A DNA stretch of 64,000 bases from Deinococcus sp. KNUC1210 (GTDB lineage: Bacteria > Deinococcota > Deinococci > Deinococcales > Deinococcaceae): the NCBI RefSeq assembly GCF_022344005.1, contig NZ_CP092190.1, forward strand, positions 1,358,501 through 1,422,500. The letters run 5' to 3'. The notes under the pieces were generated by a model. The model was not told where the DNA came from and did not search any database. It was given only the letters and a program-made list of their open reading frames with translations. The position numbers were made by a program, and so were the translations under genes. This document shows, piece after piece, positions 42,316 to 53,475 of the stretch; positions within the stretch are counted from its first letter, which is position 1; each line of letters begins with the position of its first letter.

Positions 42316-43548
42316 ATGAAGCGTACCGCCCTTGCTCTCCTCTCGCTCGCCCTGCTGGGCAGCGCCGCTCTGGCTCAGCAGGTCACCATCAAGATCAACG
42401 GCTACGGCGGCACCGATCCGGCCATCGTCGGCGACCTGATCAACAAGTTCGTGAAGCCCATCGTCGCCAAGGACAACATCAATGTGGTCTACGAGCCGCT
42501 TCAGGGCGATTACAACAAGGCGCTCACCACGCTGCTGGCCGCCGGAAACGCGGGCGACCTGCTGTACCTGCCGGGCGAGACAGCTGGAGGCTTCATCGCC
42601 ACCAACAAGCTGCTGCCGCTGAACGGTCTGGTCAGCACCACGCCCTTCATCAAGAGCCTGAACAGCGTCTTCACCGTCAAGGGGCAGACCTACGCCATCG
42701 CCAAGGACTTCAACACCCTGTCGCTGGTGTACAACAAGGACCTCTTCGACGAGGCCAAGGTGGCGTACCCCAGCGCCAACGAGACCTGGAAGAGCCTGGC
42801 CGCCAAGCTCACGGCGGTCAAGAAGGCGCTGCCCAGCGGCTATTACGGCATCTGCCTGCAACCGAGCTTCGACCGCTTCGGCGCATTTGCCTACGCCGAG
42901 GGCTGGAAGCAGTTCGACAGCGCGGGCAAGACCAACCTGCTGTCCAAGCCCTTCGTGGACGCCTTCACCTGGTACACCAGCCTCGCCAAAGACAAGGTGG
43001 GCGTGACGCCCAGCGAGATCAGCCAGGGCTGGACGGGCGGCTGCATGCAGACGGGTAAGGTGGCCGTCGCCATCGAGGGCAACTGGGTCGCGGGCTTCCT
43101 GAAAGACAACGCGCCGAACCTGAAGTACGGCAGCACCCTGCTGCCCAAGGCCGACGCCACCGGCAAGCGCGGCAACTTCCTGTACACCGTGGGCTGGGCC
43201 GTGAACGCGGGCACCAAGAACAAGGCCGCCGCCATCAGAGTGCTCAATGCCCTGACCAGTGTGGACGCCCAGAACTACGTGCTGAGCGAGGGCCTCGCCA
43301 TTCCCAGCCGCACCGCCCTTCAGAGCAACGCGTTCTTCAACAAGCCGGGCGCAGGCCCCGAGAATGCCCGCGTGGTCTTCCAGGGCGCGACCGACGGCTT
43401 CGTGACCGGCTTCAACTTCGGACCTGCCGGAGCTGACTGGAGCAAGATCGTGGACACCGCGCTCGCCAGCGTGCTGAGCGGCCAGAAATCGGTCAAGGAC
43501 GCGCTCGCCAGCGCCCAGGCCGACATGAACAAGCTGCAGTCGCGCTAA
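42316..43548 (+). CDS. Sugar ABC importer solute-binding protein
   Basis: A 410-residue family 1 extracellular solute-binding protein. Signal peptide MKRTALALLSLALLGSAALA, then VTIKINGYGGTDPAIVGDLINKFV, LLAAGNAGDLLYLPG, the ligand-pocket region GNWVAGFLKDNAPNL and the hinge-like YTVGWAVNAGTKNKAAAIRVL typical of maltose/oligosaccharide binding proteins. It lacks a lipobox cysteine, so it is a soluble periplasmic protein, as expected with an outer membrane. Two permease genes follow; a hairpin at 43563-43594 separates it from them. Confidence 0.94.
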   Translation: MKRTALALLSLALLGSAALAQQVTIKINGYGGTDPAIVGDLINKFVKPIVAKDNINVVYEPLQGDYNKALTTLLAAGNAGDLLYLPGETAGGFIATNKLLPLNGLVSTTPFIKSLNSVFTVKGQTYAIAKDFNTLSLVYNKDLFDEAKVAYPSANETWKSLAAKLTAVKKALPSGYYGICLQPSFDRFGAFAYAEGWKQFDSAGKTNLLSKPFVDAFTWYTSLAKDKVGVTPSEISQGWTGGCMQTGKVAVAIEGNWVAGFLKDNAPNLKYGSTLLPKADATGKRGNFLYTVGWAVNAGTKNKAAAIRVLNALTSVDAQNYVLSEGLAIPSRTALQSNAFFNKPGAGPENARVVFQGATDGFVTGFNFGPAGADWSKIVDTALASVLSGQKSVKDALASAQADMNKLQSR

Positions 43549-43562
43549 GGGGTTCGGACAGC

Positions 43563-43594
43563 GGGCGGGCCGATTCCTGGGATTCGGTCCGCCC
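43563..43594 (+). terminator. Intraoperon hairpin after the binding-protein gene
   Basis: GGGCGGGCCGATTC pairs with GATTCGGTCCGCCC with one mismatch and one bulge, without a T tract. Such stems commonly let the binding protein be made in excess over the permeases by transcript stabilisation or partial termination. Confidence 0.65.
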
Positions 43595-43671
43595 TTGCCC
43601 TGCCGCCTCCGACCCACTGTTCGTCCTGAAACCGGTCACCGCGTTCCACCTTTCAGCTCGGGAGGTCATCC

Positions 43672-44792
43672 GTGAATCAAAAAGGTCAGACCGCCACCGC
43701 CTATCTGTTCCTGACGCCGTTTCTGGTGGTGCTGGCGGTCTTCTTCTGTTTTGCCTTCCTGCGAACCATCTATTACTCGTTCACCGATTTCAACCTCTTC
43801 GATCCGCCCAAACTGATCGGTCTGAAACCCTACACCGACGTGCTGGGTGACTCGTCGTTTCGCCGCGCCCTCGCCAACAGCCTGCTGTTCGCGGTCATCA
43901 CCACCACGCTGCAAACGGTCCTGTCGCTGCTGATGGCGGTGGCCCTCAACCGCAAAATTCGCGGCCTCAGCTTCTTCCGGGCGGCCTGGTACATGCCGAG
44001 CATCACCAGTTCGGTGGTCATCACCCTTATTTTTCTGTGGCTGTTTCAGCAGCAGGGCGTGATCAATTACCTGATTACCCAGCTCCAGAGCGTCTGGCCG
44101 CTGATTCTGACCTTCGCGCTGATCCTGATCGCCGTGCAGGTGATTCAGGTGCTCTGGGAGAAGTCGCGCAAGCTGCCGGTGGGCTCTTTCGATCCGGCGC
44201 TCCTGGCGGCGAGCGCCCTGATCGCGCTCTTCGTCACCTGGGGGCTGTCGGCGGCAGGCGTGGTCACGGCCCATGAGGTGGTCGATACCGTTTCCCGGCC
44301 CGGCCAGATCACACCGTTCCTGTATCAGTACTTTGCCGACAAATGGCTGAGCATCGGCGGCGTTCAGATCATCAGCGTTCCTCTGATGGTCATCATCTTC
44401 ATGAATACCTTCACCACCATTCCGACCCTGATGCTGTTTTTCCTGGCAGGTCTGCAGAACATTCCGACCGCGCTGTATGAGGCCACCGAGATCGACGGCG
44501 CGACGCCTTTTCAGCAGCTGATCAACGTGACGGTGCCGATGCTGCGCCCGGTCAGTTTCTACGTGATCACCGTGGGTCTGATCGGAACGCTCCAGATGTT
44601 CGATCAGGTGGCGGTGATCGGCAACGCCGCGCCGACCGATACCCTGATCACGCTCGCCTATTACGTGTACGCCAACACCTTCAAGAGTGGCGTTGCCCCG
44701 GTGTACATGGCATCGGCGGCGGCCATCATCCTCGCCATCATCACACTGCTGCTGGTCACGGTTCAGCGCCGCTTCATCAGCCCGGACGCCGT

Positions 44793-44796
<4 letters not shown>
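43672..44796 (+). CDS. Sugar ABC importer permease (MalF-like)
   Basis: A 374-residue CUT1-type permease with about eight hydrophobic segments. The ATPase-contact EAA loop reads TALYEATEIDGATPFQQLINVTVPMLRP. The start is GTG 43672 behind CGGGAGG. Compared with minimal permeases (about 290 residues), it has an additional segment at about residues 135-215 containing an extra hydrophobic stretch (WPLILTFALILIAVQVIQVLW) and a short linker. It overlaps the second permease by ATGA. Confidence 0.93.
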
Positions 44797-46331
<1,535 letters not shown>

Positions 46332-46410
46332 AGCGGCTTGTGACGCATGACCGGTAGCCTGTAGAACAGGCGAGGCCCGCCGCATTTCCCCCTCCTTCCG
46401 ACCTATTTTT

Positions 46411-46416
46411 TACAAT
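46411..46416 (+). promoter_or_regulatory. -10 element of the glucosidase gene
   Basis: TACAAT behind a T-rich stretch, 25 bases before ATG 46442; GGAG lies between as ribosome binding site. Suggests that the glucosidase gene has its own promoter besides read-through from the importer. Confidence 0.4.
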
Positions 46417-46441
46417 CCACACGCAATTTCTGGAGTGTTTC

Positions 46442-48295
46442 ATGCTGAGTACCCGTACCGTCCTGAAAGAAAACGAACTCTATCTGGTAGGTGACGCCAA
46501 TTACACGGTGCAGAGCGGTGAATCGGGCTTCTATCGCCGCGACACCCGCCACCTGTCGGCGTACCGCTGGCTGCTGGACGGAGAAGCGCCGCAACCGCTG
46601 GTGCAGCACCTGCGCGCGCCGTTCTGGATGAGCGAGCAGGCAGGCAACGCCAACCTGGGCTATACCATGCACACCGGCCTGACCCGTGACCTGACCATCA
46701 CGGCGGGCGGCCTGCAGGACCACGTGCGCCTGAAGGTCTATACGCCCGGTCACCACCAGTTGCGCCTGGAACTGGCCGCCGATTTCGTGGACATGTTCGA
46801 GGTGCGCGGCTGGAATACCCTGGAAGAACGCGTGGTGCACGTGACGCCCACGCCGGGCGGCGTCACCTTCTCGTACACCGCCCGCGACGGCATGGAGAAC
46901 CGCACCGCCGTGACCTGCTCTCCGGCGGGCCACTGGGACGGCACGGCCATCGTCTGGGAGGTGGTCGGTGACCTCGACCTGACCGTGACCGTGCAGGCCC
47001 TTCAGAACAGCGAGTCGGGACAGCCCGCCGATCCTCTGGCCCTGCTGACCGACTACGCGCAGTGGCAGCCGCCCTTCACGCTGCCGCACAGCAACGATCA
47101 GCGCGTGCTGGAGCGCAGTATGCAGGACCTGCGGAGCCTGCTGTTTCATACCGACCACGGGCCGTTTCCGGCGGCGGGTCTGCCGTGGTTCGTGGCCCCC
47201 TTCGGGCGCGATTCCCTGATCATCGCGCATCTGGTGCTGCCGTACCGCCCCGATATCGCCCTGGGCGTGGTCCGCTATCTGGCAGCGCGGCAGGGCGTGA
47301 AGCACGATCCGGAAACGCTGGAGCAGCCGGGCAAGATTCTGCACGAGGAACGAACCGGCGAACTGACGCGGCTGAACCTGACGGTGTTTCGCCCGTATTA
47401 CGGCAGCTGCGACGCCACCCCGCTGTTCGTGTGGCTGGTGGGCGAGCTGAGCCGCAGCCGCCCGGAGCTGGCAACCGAGCTGCGGCCCCAGTGGGAAGCG
47501 GCGCTGAAGTGGATGATGGAGGACGGCGACCCCGACCAGGATCTGCTGATCGAATACACCCCGCACGAGCAGGGCATTCGCAATCAGGTCTGGAAGGACA
47601 GCGGCGACAGCACCTTCAACGAGGACGGCGAGGACGCCGAGGGAAACATCGCGGTGGTCGAGGTGCAGGGCTACGCCTACGCCGCGTATCTGGCGGGCGC
47701 ACATCTGGCCCGCGTGGTGGGTGACAACGACCACGCCCAGTTCTATACCGACCGCGCCCGCAAGCTGCGCGAGAAGTTTCAGGAGAGCTTCTGGTGGCCC
47801 GAACGCGGCTACTACGCCCACGCCCTGGACGGCAACAAACGCCCGCTGAAGGTGCTGGTCAGCAACCCGGCCCACACGCTCTGGACGGGCATCATTCCGC
47901 CGGAACATGCAGGCGCGGTGGTGGGCGCGGCGCTGAGCGACGAACTGTATTCCGGCTGGGGCCTGAGAACGCTGGGCACCCAGGAACCCAGGTACAACCC
48001 GGTGTCCTATCACAACGGCTCGGTCTGGCCGCACGATACCGCCGTGTTTGCGCTGGGCCTGGAGCGCTACGGCTACGAGCAGGAAGCCCGCCGCGTGGCC
48101 CGCGACCTGTTCGACGCCGCGCTGTGGGCCGACGACGCCCGCCTGCCGGAACTGTTCGCCGGATTTGCCCGCGAGGACGGTCCCCCGGTCCCCTACCCCG
48201 CCGCCTGCCACCCGCAGGGCTGGGACGCCGCCATTCCGCTGGCCCTGGCGCACCTGATCGCCGAACGTATCCCGGTGCCGGAGCACGAAGTTTAG
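46442..48295 (+). CDS. Glycogen-debranching/amylo-alpha-1,6-glucosidase-like enzyme
   Basis: A 617-residue protein. The N-terminal domain (VLKENELYLVGDANYTVQSGESGFYRRDTRHLSAYRWLLDGE) is the glycogen debranching enzyme N-terminal family, and the C-terminal 400 residues form an (alpha/alpha)6 barrel: FPAAGLPWFVAPFGRDSLIIAHL, YYGSCDATPLFVWLVGE, WKDSGDSTF, YWP-like WWPERGYYAHALD and YHNGSVWPHDTAVFALGLERYGY. Candidate acids are D in GRDSL and E/D in the C-terminal barrel. No signal peptide, so it probably acts on imported oligosaccharide in the cytoplasm. It follows the importer by about 110 bases. Confidence 0.9.
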   Translation: MLSTRTVLKENELYLVGDANYTVQSGESGFYRRDTRHLSAYRWLLDGEAPQPLVQHLRAPFWMSEQAGNANLGYTMHTGLTRDLTITAGGLQDHVRLKVYTPGHHQLRLELAADFVDMFEVRGWNTLEERVVHVTPTPGGVTFSYTARDGMENRTAVTCSPAGHWDGTAIVWEVVGDLDLTVTVQALQNSESGQPADPLALLTDYAQWQPPFTLPHSNDQRVLERSMQDLRSLLFHTDHGPFPAAGLPWFVAPFGRDSLIIAHLVLPYRPDIALGVVRYLAARQGVKHDPETLEQPGKILHEERTGELTRLNLTVFRPYYGSCDATPLFVWLVGELSRSRPELATELRPQWEAALKWMMEDGDPDQDLLIEYTPHEQGIRNQVWKDSGDSTFNEDGEDAEGNIAVVEVQGYAYAAYLAGAHLARVVGDNDHAQFYTDRARKLREKFQESFWWPERGYYAHALDGNKRPLKVLVSNPAHTLWTGIIPPEHAGAVVGAALSDELYSGWGLRTLGTQEPRYNPVSYHNGSVWPHDTAVFALGLERYGYEQEARRVARDLFDAALWADDARLPELFAGFAREDGPPVPYPAACHPQGWDAAIPLALAHLIAERIPVPEHEV

Positions 48296-48312
48296 GAGAC
48301 AACGCAAGGAAA

Positions 48313-48350
48313 AACAGCCTGGACGCCGCCGAGCATCCAGGCTGTTTCTT
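48313..48350 (+). terminator. Terminator after the glucosidase gene
   Basis: AACAGCCTGGA and TCCAGGCTGTT form an 11-bp perfect stem with a 12-base loop, followed by TCTTTGG. Confidence 0.8.
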
Positions 48351-48405
48351 TGGCTGGTCTGGGCACACACGGTTCCCGCTGCGGGTCGTACTCTAAGCTG
48401 CGGGC

Positions 48406-49017
48406 ATGACCCGCCCTGCGCTCCCCACGCGCCAGCAGGCCGAAGCGCTGCTGCTGGACGCCGAAGCCATGAACCCCGGCCCCTGGGCGGCGCATTCGCG
48501 CTTCGTGGCGCAGGCAGCGGCGGCGATTGCTGCCGAGCATCCAGACCTCGACCCCCAGCGGGCCTTTGTGCTGGGGCTGCTGCACGACTTCGGGCGGCGC
48601 ACCGGGCCGAACCGGGATCGGCATATTCTGGACGGTTACGACGGACTCTCGGCGCTGGGCCACCACGACGCCGCCCGCATCGCCCTGACACATTCGTTTC
48701 CCCGGCAACAGATGGACGACCTGCTCGGGGCATGGGACGGCACAGAGCAGGAGTGGAAGCGCCTGGCAACGCTGCTGGCAGGCGTCCAGTACACCGAAGA
48801 AGACCGCCTGATCCAGCTCTGCGACCTGCTGGCACTTCCACAGGGGTGCTGCATCCTCGAACAGCGGCTGGTGGATATCGCGCGGCGCTACGGCCTCCCG
48901 CCACAGACGCTGCCCAAGTGGGAGGCCTGTTTCGCACTCAAAACCCATTTCGATGCAGCGACTGGCAACAACATCTATCGCCTGCTGCCCGGTCTTGTCG
49001 AAATGGTGCTGGGCTAG
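48406..49017 (+). CDS. HD-domain phosphohydrolase-like protein
   Basis: A 203-residue HD superfamily protein: the first ligand H in PWAAHSRFVAQAAAAIA, the HD pair in AFVLGLLHDFGRRTG, further histidines in ALGHHDAARIALTHSFP and the final D in EEDRLIQLCDLLALPQG. The family includes nucleotide and dinucleotide phosphohydrolases; the specific substrate cannot be told. TAAGCT lies six bases before the ATG. Confidence 0.85.
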   Translation: MTRPALPTRQQAEALLLDAEAMNPGPWAAHSRFVAQAAAAIAAEHPDLDPQRAFVLGLLHDFGRRTGPNRDRHILDGYDGLSALGHHDAARIALTHSFPRQQMDDLLGAWDGTEQEWKRLATLLAGVQYTEEDRLIQLCDLLALPQGCCILEQRLVDIARRYGLPPQTLPKWEACFALKTHFDAATGNNIYRLLPGLVEMVLG

Positions 49018-49029
49018 CGGGCGGCTGAG

Positions 49030-49923
49030 CTAAAGCTTCACCACATCTACTCCGGCCCTTGCCCGCGCTGCCGCTGGCAGAGAGTCGCGGGCATTCAGTA
49101 CGTGTCCGTCTCGGCGCACCTCGGCGGTGAGCGACAGGTCGAGGGCGGCGTGCAGCCAGCCGGGAACGTTCATCTGCCCTGCCGCCACGATGCCGGTTTC
49201 GGGCAGCCCGTTATCGGCGGGGGCGTAGATCGCGGGCGCACCCACCGCCGTCTCGATGGCATACGACCAAGGCGCGTCGGCCAGACAGGGCGCGTGGACG
49301 GCATACACCTGATGTTCCAGGGCGCGGGCCATGCTGCCCACCCGCACGCGGTGATAGCCGTGATTCGAGCCGGTAAAACTGGGAACCAGCAGCACCTCTA
49401 TCCCCGCTGCCACCTGAAGCGCCGCGAAGTCGGGAAATTCGCTGTCATAGCAGATATTGACGCCGATGCGCCCCAGTTCGGTCTCGAAGACGTGCAGCCC
49501 CTCGCCCGCCTCCACACCCCATTCCTCGGCCTCGAAGCGCGTCATCATCTGCTTGTCCTGAAAGCGGTAGGTGCCGTCTGGGGCGAAGAAGAAGGCACGA
49601 TTGACGAAATGCCCGGCAGCAGCCTCGGCGGGAAAGCTGGCAGCCAGCAGATACACACCGTGCTGCCGACTCAGGCGAGCATGCACCTCCAGAAACCCCG
49701 GCAGCAGCGCCTGAAGATCGGGCAACTGCGCCCGCACGTCGTCCCAGAGGTGCGCGGGCAGCAGGCTGACGAGTTCCAGACTGGCATATTCCGGCAGCAC
49801 CAGCAGACGTGCGCCGCCCGCGACTCCCTGGGCGACAAAGGCGCTGAGCTTGGCCTCGTATTCGTCCCAGTGGGCCAACTGGCTGACCGGATAGGCGGCG
49901 GCGGCGAGGTGAAGAATGGTCAT
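49030..49923 (-). CDS. Carbon-nitrogen hydrolase (nitrilase superfamily)
   Basis: A 297-residue nitrilase fold amidase with the catalytic triad visible: Glu45 in [11 protein letters not shown], Lys in [12 protein letters not shown] and Cys in [18 protein letters not shown]. The sequence [23 protein letters not shown] is typical of the GNAT-linked nitrilase branch. It lies behind a GNAT gene with a 4-base overlap, a pairing also found as fusions in other bacteria, suggesting that they act on the same metabolite. Confidence 0.92.
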   Translation of the reverse strand: MTILHLAAAAYPVSQLAHWDEYEAKLSAFVAQGVAGGARLLVLPEYASLELVSLLPAHLWDDVRAQLPDLQALLPGFLEVHARLSRQHGVYLLAASFPAEAAAGHFVNRAFFFAPDGTYRFQDKQMMTRFEAEEWGVEAGEGLHVFETELGRIGVNICYDSEFPDFAALQVAAGIEVLLVPSFTGSNHGYHRVRVGSMARALEHQVYAVHAPCLADAPWSYAIETAVGAPAIYAPADNGLPETGIVAAGQMNVPGWLHAALDLSLTAEVRRDGHVLNARDSLPAAARARAGVDVVKL

Positions 49924-50540
49924 GTCAGCTCCTTGAGCCAGAAGGTCATGGGTTTGGGCGATTCGTGGGCTTCATCCAGATCCTGCCAGCCCAGAAAGGC
50001 CCGCAGATCGCCGCGCCGCTGATAGCCCCGCGCCTTCCAGAATTCATCGAGCGGAACATACCCGGCGGGTCGCCGTGGATGCTGGGCGGGCCTGTCCACC
50101 GCGCAGAAGGTGGCGGTGCGGTAGCCGAGTTCGCGCCCGCGCCGCTCGCGCTCGGCAAAGAAGCGCACACCCAGGCCGCGCCCCCGGTAGTCGGGCAGCA
50201 GCACGCTTTCGGCCAGATACCAGAACTCTATGGCAGGCAGCCCCGCCGCCTCGAAGGGCGCACGCAGTTCCGGCAGTTCGGCGCTCAGCGGCAGGGCGCT
50301 CGACGCGCCGACCACCTCCCCCGCCTGGGTGCGGACCAACACCACCAGACTGTCTGGCGCGTCCAGATACGTCTGGAGATAGTGCGTCTCGTAGGCCTCG
50401 TCGCCCGCATACAGGTAAGGAAACTCGCGGAACACGTGCACGCGCAGCCGCGACAGCGCGGGAATGGCCGAAGCGATCTGCGGACCGCTCAGAACCTCGA
50501 CTGTCAGTCCGCCGAACTCCGGCCCGGCGAAGTCAGCCAC
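49920..50540 (-). CDS. GNAT-family N-acetyltransferase
   Basis: A protein of 206 residues: [27 protein letters not shown], then the acetyl-CoA motif [38 protein letters not shown] and a C-terminal [25 protein letters not shown] set the start at GTG 50540, which overlaps the stop of the upstream SnoaL-like gene by 8 bases; the frame is open further upstream inside that gene. The gene overlaps the nitrilase by 4 bases, so the three form one operon. Confidence 0.88.
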   Translation of the reverse strand: MADFAGPEFGGLTVEVLSGPQIASAIPALSRLRVHVFREFPYLYAGDEAYETHYLQTYLDAPDSLVVLVRTQAGEVVGASSALPLSAELPELRAPFEAAGLPAIEFWYLAESVLLPDYRGRGLGVRFFAERERRGRELGYRTATFCAVDRPAQHPRRPAGYVPLDEFWKARGYQRRGDLRAFLGWQDLDEAHESPKPMTFWLKELT

Positions 50541-50946
50541 CGACCTGCCGAATCCAGTCCTGAAGATCGTAATAGTTGGTGATACGGGCAATACTGCCGC
50601 CGCGCAGCTCGAAGAACGCACCGCCCGGCAGCACGTACCGCTGTCCGTTCGCTTCGGGCAGGCCGCTGTCGGTAGCGATATATTCGCCGTGCACCACGTA
50701 TTCGGCAGCGGCGCGGGTGCCGTCCTCGTTCGCCATGATCACAATGTCTCGCAGCTCTTCGCGGTAGCTGGCATCCATGCGCGTCATGAAGGCGGCGAAC
50801 GCTTCCCGGCCCGTCTCGCGCCCGCTCTGGTTCAGGTCGTGCGCCACGTCGTCGGTCAGGAGAGCCGTCATGGCGGCGCGGTCACGGGCATTGAAGGCCG
50901 CGTAGTAAGCACGAATCAGGTCAATGGCTGCTTGCATGGCCTCCAT
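50533..50946 (-). CDS. SnoaL/NTF2-like protein
   Basis: A 137-residue single-domain NTF2-like fold: AAIDLIRAYYAAFNARDRAAMTALLTDDVAHDLNQSGRETGREAFAAFM, then GTRAAAEYVVHGEYIATD and [29 protein letters not shown]. The C-terminal pattern is that of SnoaL-like polyketide cyclase-type or limonene-epoxide-hydrolase-like proteins; no specific reaction is assignable. ATG 50937, three codons in, is an alternative start. Confidence 0.85.
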   Translation of the reverse strand: MEAMQAAIDLIRAYYAAFNARDRAAMTALLTDDVAHDLNQSGRETGREAFAAFMTRMDASYREELRDIVIMANEDGTRAAAEYVVHGEYIATDSGLPEANGQRYVLPGGAFFELRGGSIARITNYYDLQDWIRQVGG

Positions 50947-50999
50947 TCAAGCAGATTCGCGGAGCAAACACCGCAAGACAGACCGCAGGAGGACTCGCT

Positions 51000-51713
51000 C
51001 TACAGCCCTTCCGGCTCCAGCAGCATAGCCCCGTCGCTCTCGAAGGCCTCGCAGTAGCGCCGCCGCCCCAGCGTGCCCCAGTACATCAGCCGGGCGCGGC
51101 GACGCTCGATGATCTCCGGGGTGACGGTTTCCGAGATGGCAGCCCCGGAAAACTGGCTGACATGGGCACGAATCGCCGCCTCCCACTGCGGCAGCACGTC
51201 TTCGACATCGATCAGCACGTTGGCGGCAATATCGGCGTTGCCCTGATACAGCAGCACCCGCGAGACCCGGTGGGCCGCCCCCGGCACCTCGGCGCGGGCG
51301 AGCTGCGCCAGATGAATGGCCCGCTTGGTCAGGTGGTACGCCCCGAAATGATCGGGATGACGATCCAGATAATGCGGCACCACCAGCACACGCGGGCGTG
51401 TCAGCCGCAGGGCCACCGCCAGGGCACGCGCCTGCTCGGGAATGTCCATCAGGCCGCCGTCGGGCAGCTCCAGTTGACCCCGCCAGCTCAGGCCCAGCAC
51501 CTGCGCCGCTGCCACACATTCGGCCTCGCGGGTGTCCGGGTCGCCCAGCGTGCCGCCCTCGCCGCGCGTCAGTTCCAGAATGCCGGTGCGCTTGCCTGCC
51601 CGCGCCAGACGCAGCAGCGTACCGCCCACACCAATCTCGGCGTCGTCCGGATGAGGGGCCAGGGCCAGCCAGTCGAGCGGCTGCGGAGTGGAAGTGCCGT
51701 AGGTGGTGTACAT
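51000..51713 (-). CDS. bshB1: Bacillithiol biosynthesis deacetylase BshB1
   Basis: A 237-residue PIG-L family zinc deacetylase that removes acetate from GlcNAc-malate, step 2 of bacillithiol synthesis. Motifs: DWLALAPHPDDAEIGVGGTLLRLA (zinc site AHPDD-type), ELTRGEGGTLGDPDTREAEC typical of BshB1, LELPDGGL, YLDRHPDHFGAYHLTKRAIHLA and RRYCEAFESDGAMLLEPEGL at the end. Deinococcus uses bacillithiol as its main low-molecular-weight thiol. ATG 51713 is preferred to the longer frame because family homology starts there. Confidence 0.93.
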   Translation of the reverse strand: MYTTYGTSTPQPLDWLALAPHPDDAEIGVGGTLLRLARAGKRTGILELTRGEGGTLGDPDTREAECVAAAQVLGLSWRGQLELPDGGLMDIPEQARALAVALRLTRPRVLVVPHYLDRHPDHFGAYHLTKRAIHLAQLARAEVPGAAHRVSRVLLYQGNADIAANVLIDVEDVLPQWEAAIRAHVSQFSGAAISETVTPEIIERRRARLMYWGTLGRRRYCEAFESDGAMLLEPEGL

Positions 51714-51783
51714 GGGTTGAGCAGCAGTGTAATGGTCAGAGCACCCGGCAGGCGAGAGCCGCCACCTTGCCCAAAACACCATG

Positions 51784-51817
51784 AAAAAACGCCGGAAGGT
51801 TCAGCCTCCGGCGTGTT
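51784..51817 (-). terminator. rpmF terminator
   Basis: On the minus strand ACGCCGGA, a 10-base loop and TCCGGCGT are followed by six T residues: a classical intrinsic terminator 17 bases after the rpmF stop. Confidence 0.88.
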
Positions 51818-51833
51818 CGTGGGAAAATGCTGC

Positions 51834-52025
<192 letters not shown>

Positions 52026-52130
52026 GGGGGGTTCTCCTGTGCGCTCCGGCAGCAGTCAGGCTGCAACCTCTGGCTCTGCGGGCGTCTACGCTTCACTCCG
52101 GCGGTGGCCTGAAGCAAGGCAACAGGAGGG

Positions 52131-52139
52131 AGTATAGCA
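52131..52139 (-). promoter_or_regulatory. Extended -10 promoter of rpmF
   Basis: On the minus strand TGC-TATACT, giving an rpmF leader of about 100 bases, an exception to the leaderless rule of this window. The leader contains a small GCAGC/GCTGC hairpin. Confidence 0.55.
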
Positions 52140-52155
52140 CACGCTGCGGGCAACG

Positions 52156-52524
52156 CTAGCGCCTGCCGCCGCCTCTTCCGCCGCCGGGCGGCCCCTTCTT
52201 CACGCCTGCGTAGCGGTTGCGTTCCTTGCGCCGCACTGCACTCGCACTGGGTTTGACAGCCGGGCCACGCAGCCCCTGCTGGCGCATCGCTCCCGGCGTA
52301 TCCAGAATCAGGATGCGGGCGAAGGGAATATACAGGGCAAACACCACGATGGCGCTGCCCCACCACGTCGCCACGTAGGGCCGCAGCGGCGTGAGAGACA
52401 GCAGCGTATTGATCAGCGTCACGGCCAGCAGAAACAGCACGAAGCGGGCGGCGATGCGGCCAATCTTGGAAGCGGTGTAGGTGCTCGAAGGATCGGGGGT
52501 GGTCAGCCAGCGCCAGATGTTCAT
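52156..52524 (-). CDS. Small membrane protein
   Basis: A 122-residue protein: MNIWRWLTTPDPSSTYTASKIGRIAARF, two membrane segments (VLFLLAVTLINTLLSLTPL and WWGSAIVVFALYIPFARILIL) and a basic Arg/Gly-rich tail ending PPGGGRGGGRR. Its start overlaps the stop of the upstream gene by 4 bases. Family not recognised; the basic tail might touch nucleic acid or phospholipid. Confidence 0.75.
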   Translation of the reverse strand: MNIWRWLTTPDPSSTYTASKIGRIAARFVLFLLAVTLINTLLSLTPLRPYVATWWGSAIVVFALYIPFARILILDTPGAMRQQGLRGPAVKPSASAVRRKERNRYAGVKKGPPGGGRGGGRR

Positions 52525-53384
52525 GCCTGCTCCTCGGGCAGCGTCGCGCCCACCTGTCGCCGCAGGGTCTCCAGCGCTGTCCAGTCGCTCTGACCCGGCT
52601 CGATTCCCAGCACCGCGGCGGGCTTGCGTCCGGCCTTTGCCATGCGGCTCAGGGCGCGTTCCCAGGCAGCGTCGCGCTGCGGGTACACATACAGAAAGCC
52701 GCGCACCGCACTCTTGCCTTCCAGCAGCCCCTGTGCGCCGTTCAGCCAGCGCTGCCCGGCGGGAGCGTCACCGAAGCGCTCGGCCCGCTCCTGAATCTGC
52801 TCCGGGGGCAGGTCGGTGGCGTACACCGGATGCAGCCCCAGCCCCGCGAACTGCTGTCTCAGCGGGCCGCTCAGATACGGGTCGTTCAGCAGGGCGGGCG
52901 GCCCCAGCACAGCCACCGTCTGCTTCGAGGCCACGCTCAGCGGCGGCATGCTGGCTTTGAGCGGCTGGGCGAGCGGCCTCACGCGCTCCAGCGCAAGCCG
53001 CACAGTGCCGCCGTTGTGGGTCAGACGCTGCCCCAGTTCCTGTGCGGCACTCAGCAGCGCAGCACCCTCCTGCGGCACCAGTTGCAGGGCAGGCAGCCCG
53101 CTGATGCGGCGCGGCAGCAGTTCATCCAGCGCCTCGCCCCAGGCATCCTGCGACACTGGCAGCAGCTGGGGTGTCAGCAGCAGATCACTGCGCTGCAACT
53201 CCAGAACCTGCCCCAGCAACGCCTGAACATGTGCGCCCTCGCCGGGCAGACTCTCTCGCCCCAGCTCATAGACTTCCTGCGGGGACAGAGCGGGCAATGC
53301 CACCTCGATCCCCAACTCACGCAGAAACGCCGCCCAGAACTGCTGCGGGCGTGCGCCAAAACTTCCGATCAGACCGACCTTCAT
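52521..53384 (-). CDS. Hypothetical protein, weak resemblance to DUF2229/acyl-CoA dehydratase activase C-terminal regions
   Basis: A 287-residue soluble protein starting KVGLIGSFGARPQQFWAAFLRELGIEVALPALSPQEVYELGRESLPGEGAHVQALLGQVLEL. The order strand, FW-helix, GIEV strand, SPQE, G-x-E and long helix resembles DUF2229 domains, but the cluster of cysteines of that family is absent and the similarity is from memory only. A second alpha/beta half contains TVAVLGPPALLNDPYLSG. TAGACT lies six bases before the ATG. Function unknown. Confidence 0.65.
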   Translation of the reverse strand: MKVGLIGSFGARPQQFWAAFLRELGIEVALPALSPQEVYELGRESLPGEGAHVQALLGQVLELQRSDLLLTPQLLPVSQDAWGEALDELLPRRISGLPALQLVPQEGAALLSAAQELGQRLTHNGGTVRLALERVRPLAQPLKASMPPLSVASKQTVAVLGPPALLNDPYLSGPLRQQFAGLGLHPVYATDLPPEQIQERAERFGDAPAGQRWLNGAQGLLEGKSAVRGFLYVYPQRDAAWERALSRMAKAGRKPAAVLGIEPGQSDWTALETLRRQVGATLPEEQA

Positions 53385-53475
53385 CAGGGCAGTCTACAGG
53401 AAGGCTTAAGGCCCGTCGCGTGTGCCCTGTGCAACCGCCCCAGAGGAGCTGAGGAGAGCGGTGCTGGCTCCTGCT

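Noticed and set aside
46403..48937. 844-codon open frame antisense to the glucosidase and HD genes
   Set aside because: Crosses two well-supported genes and a terminator, with low-complexity Arg/Gly/Ala translation and no domain.
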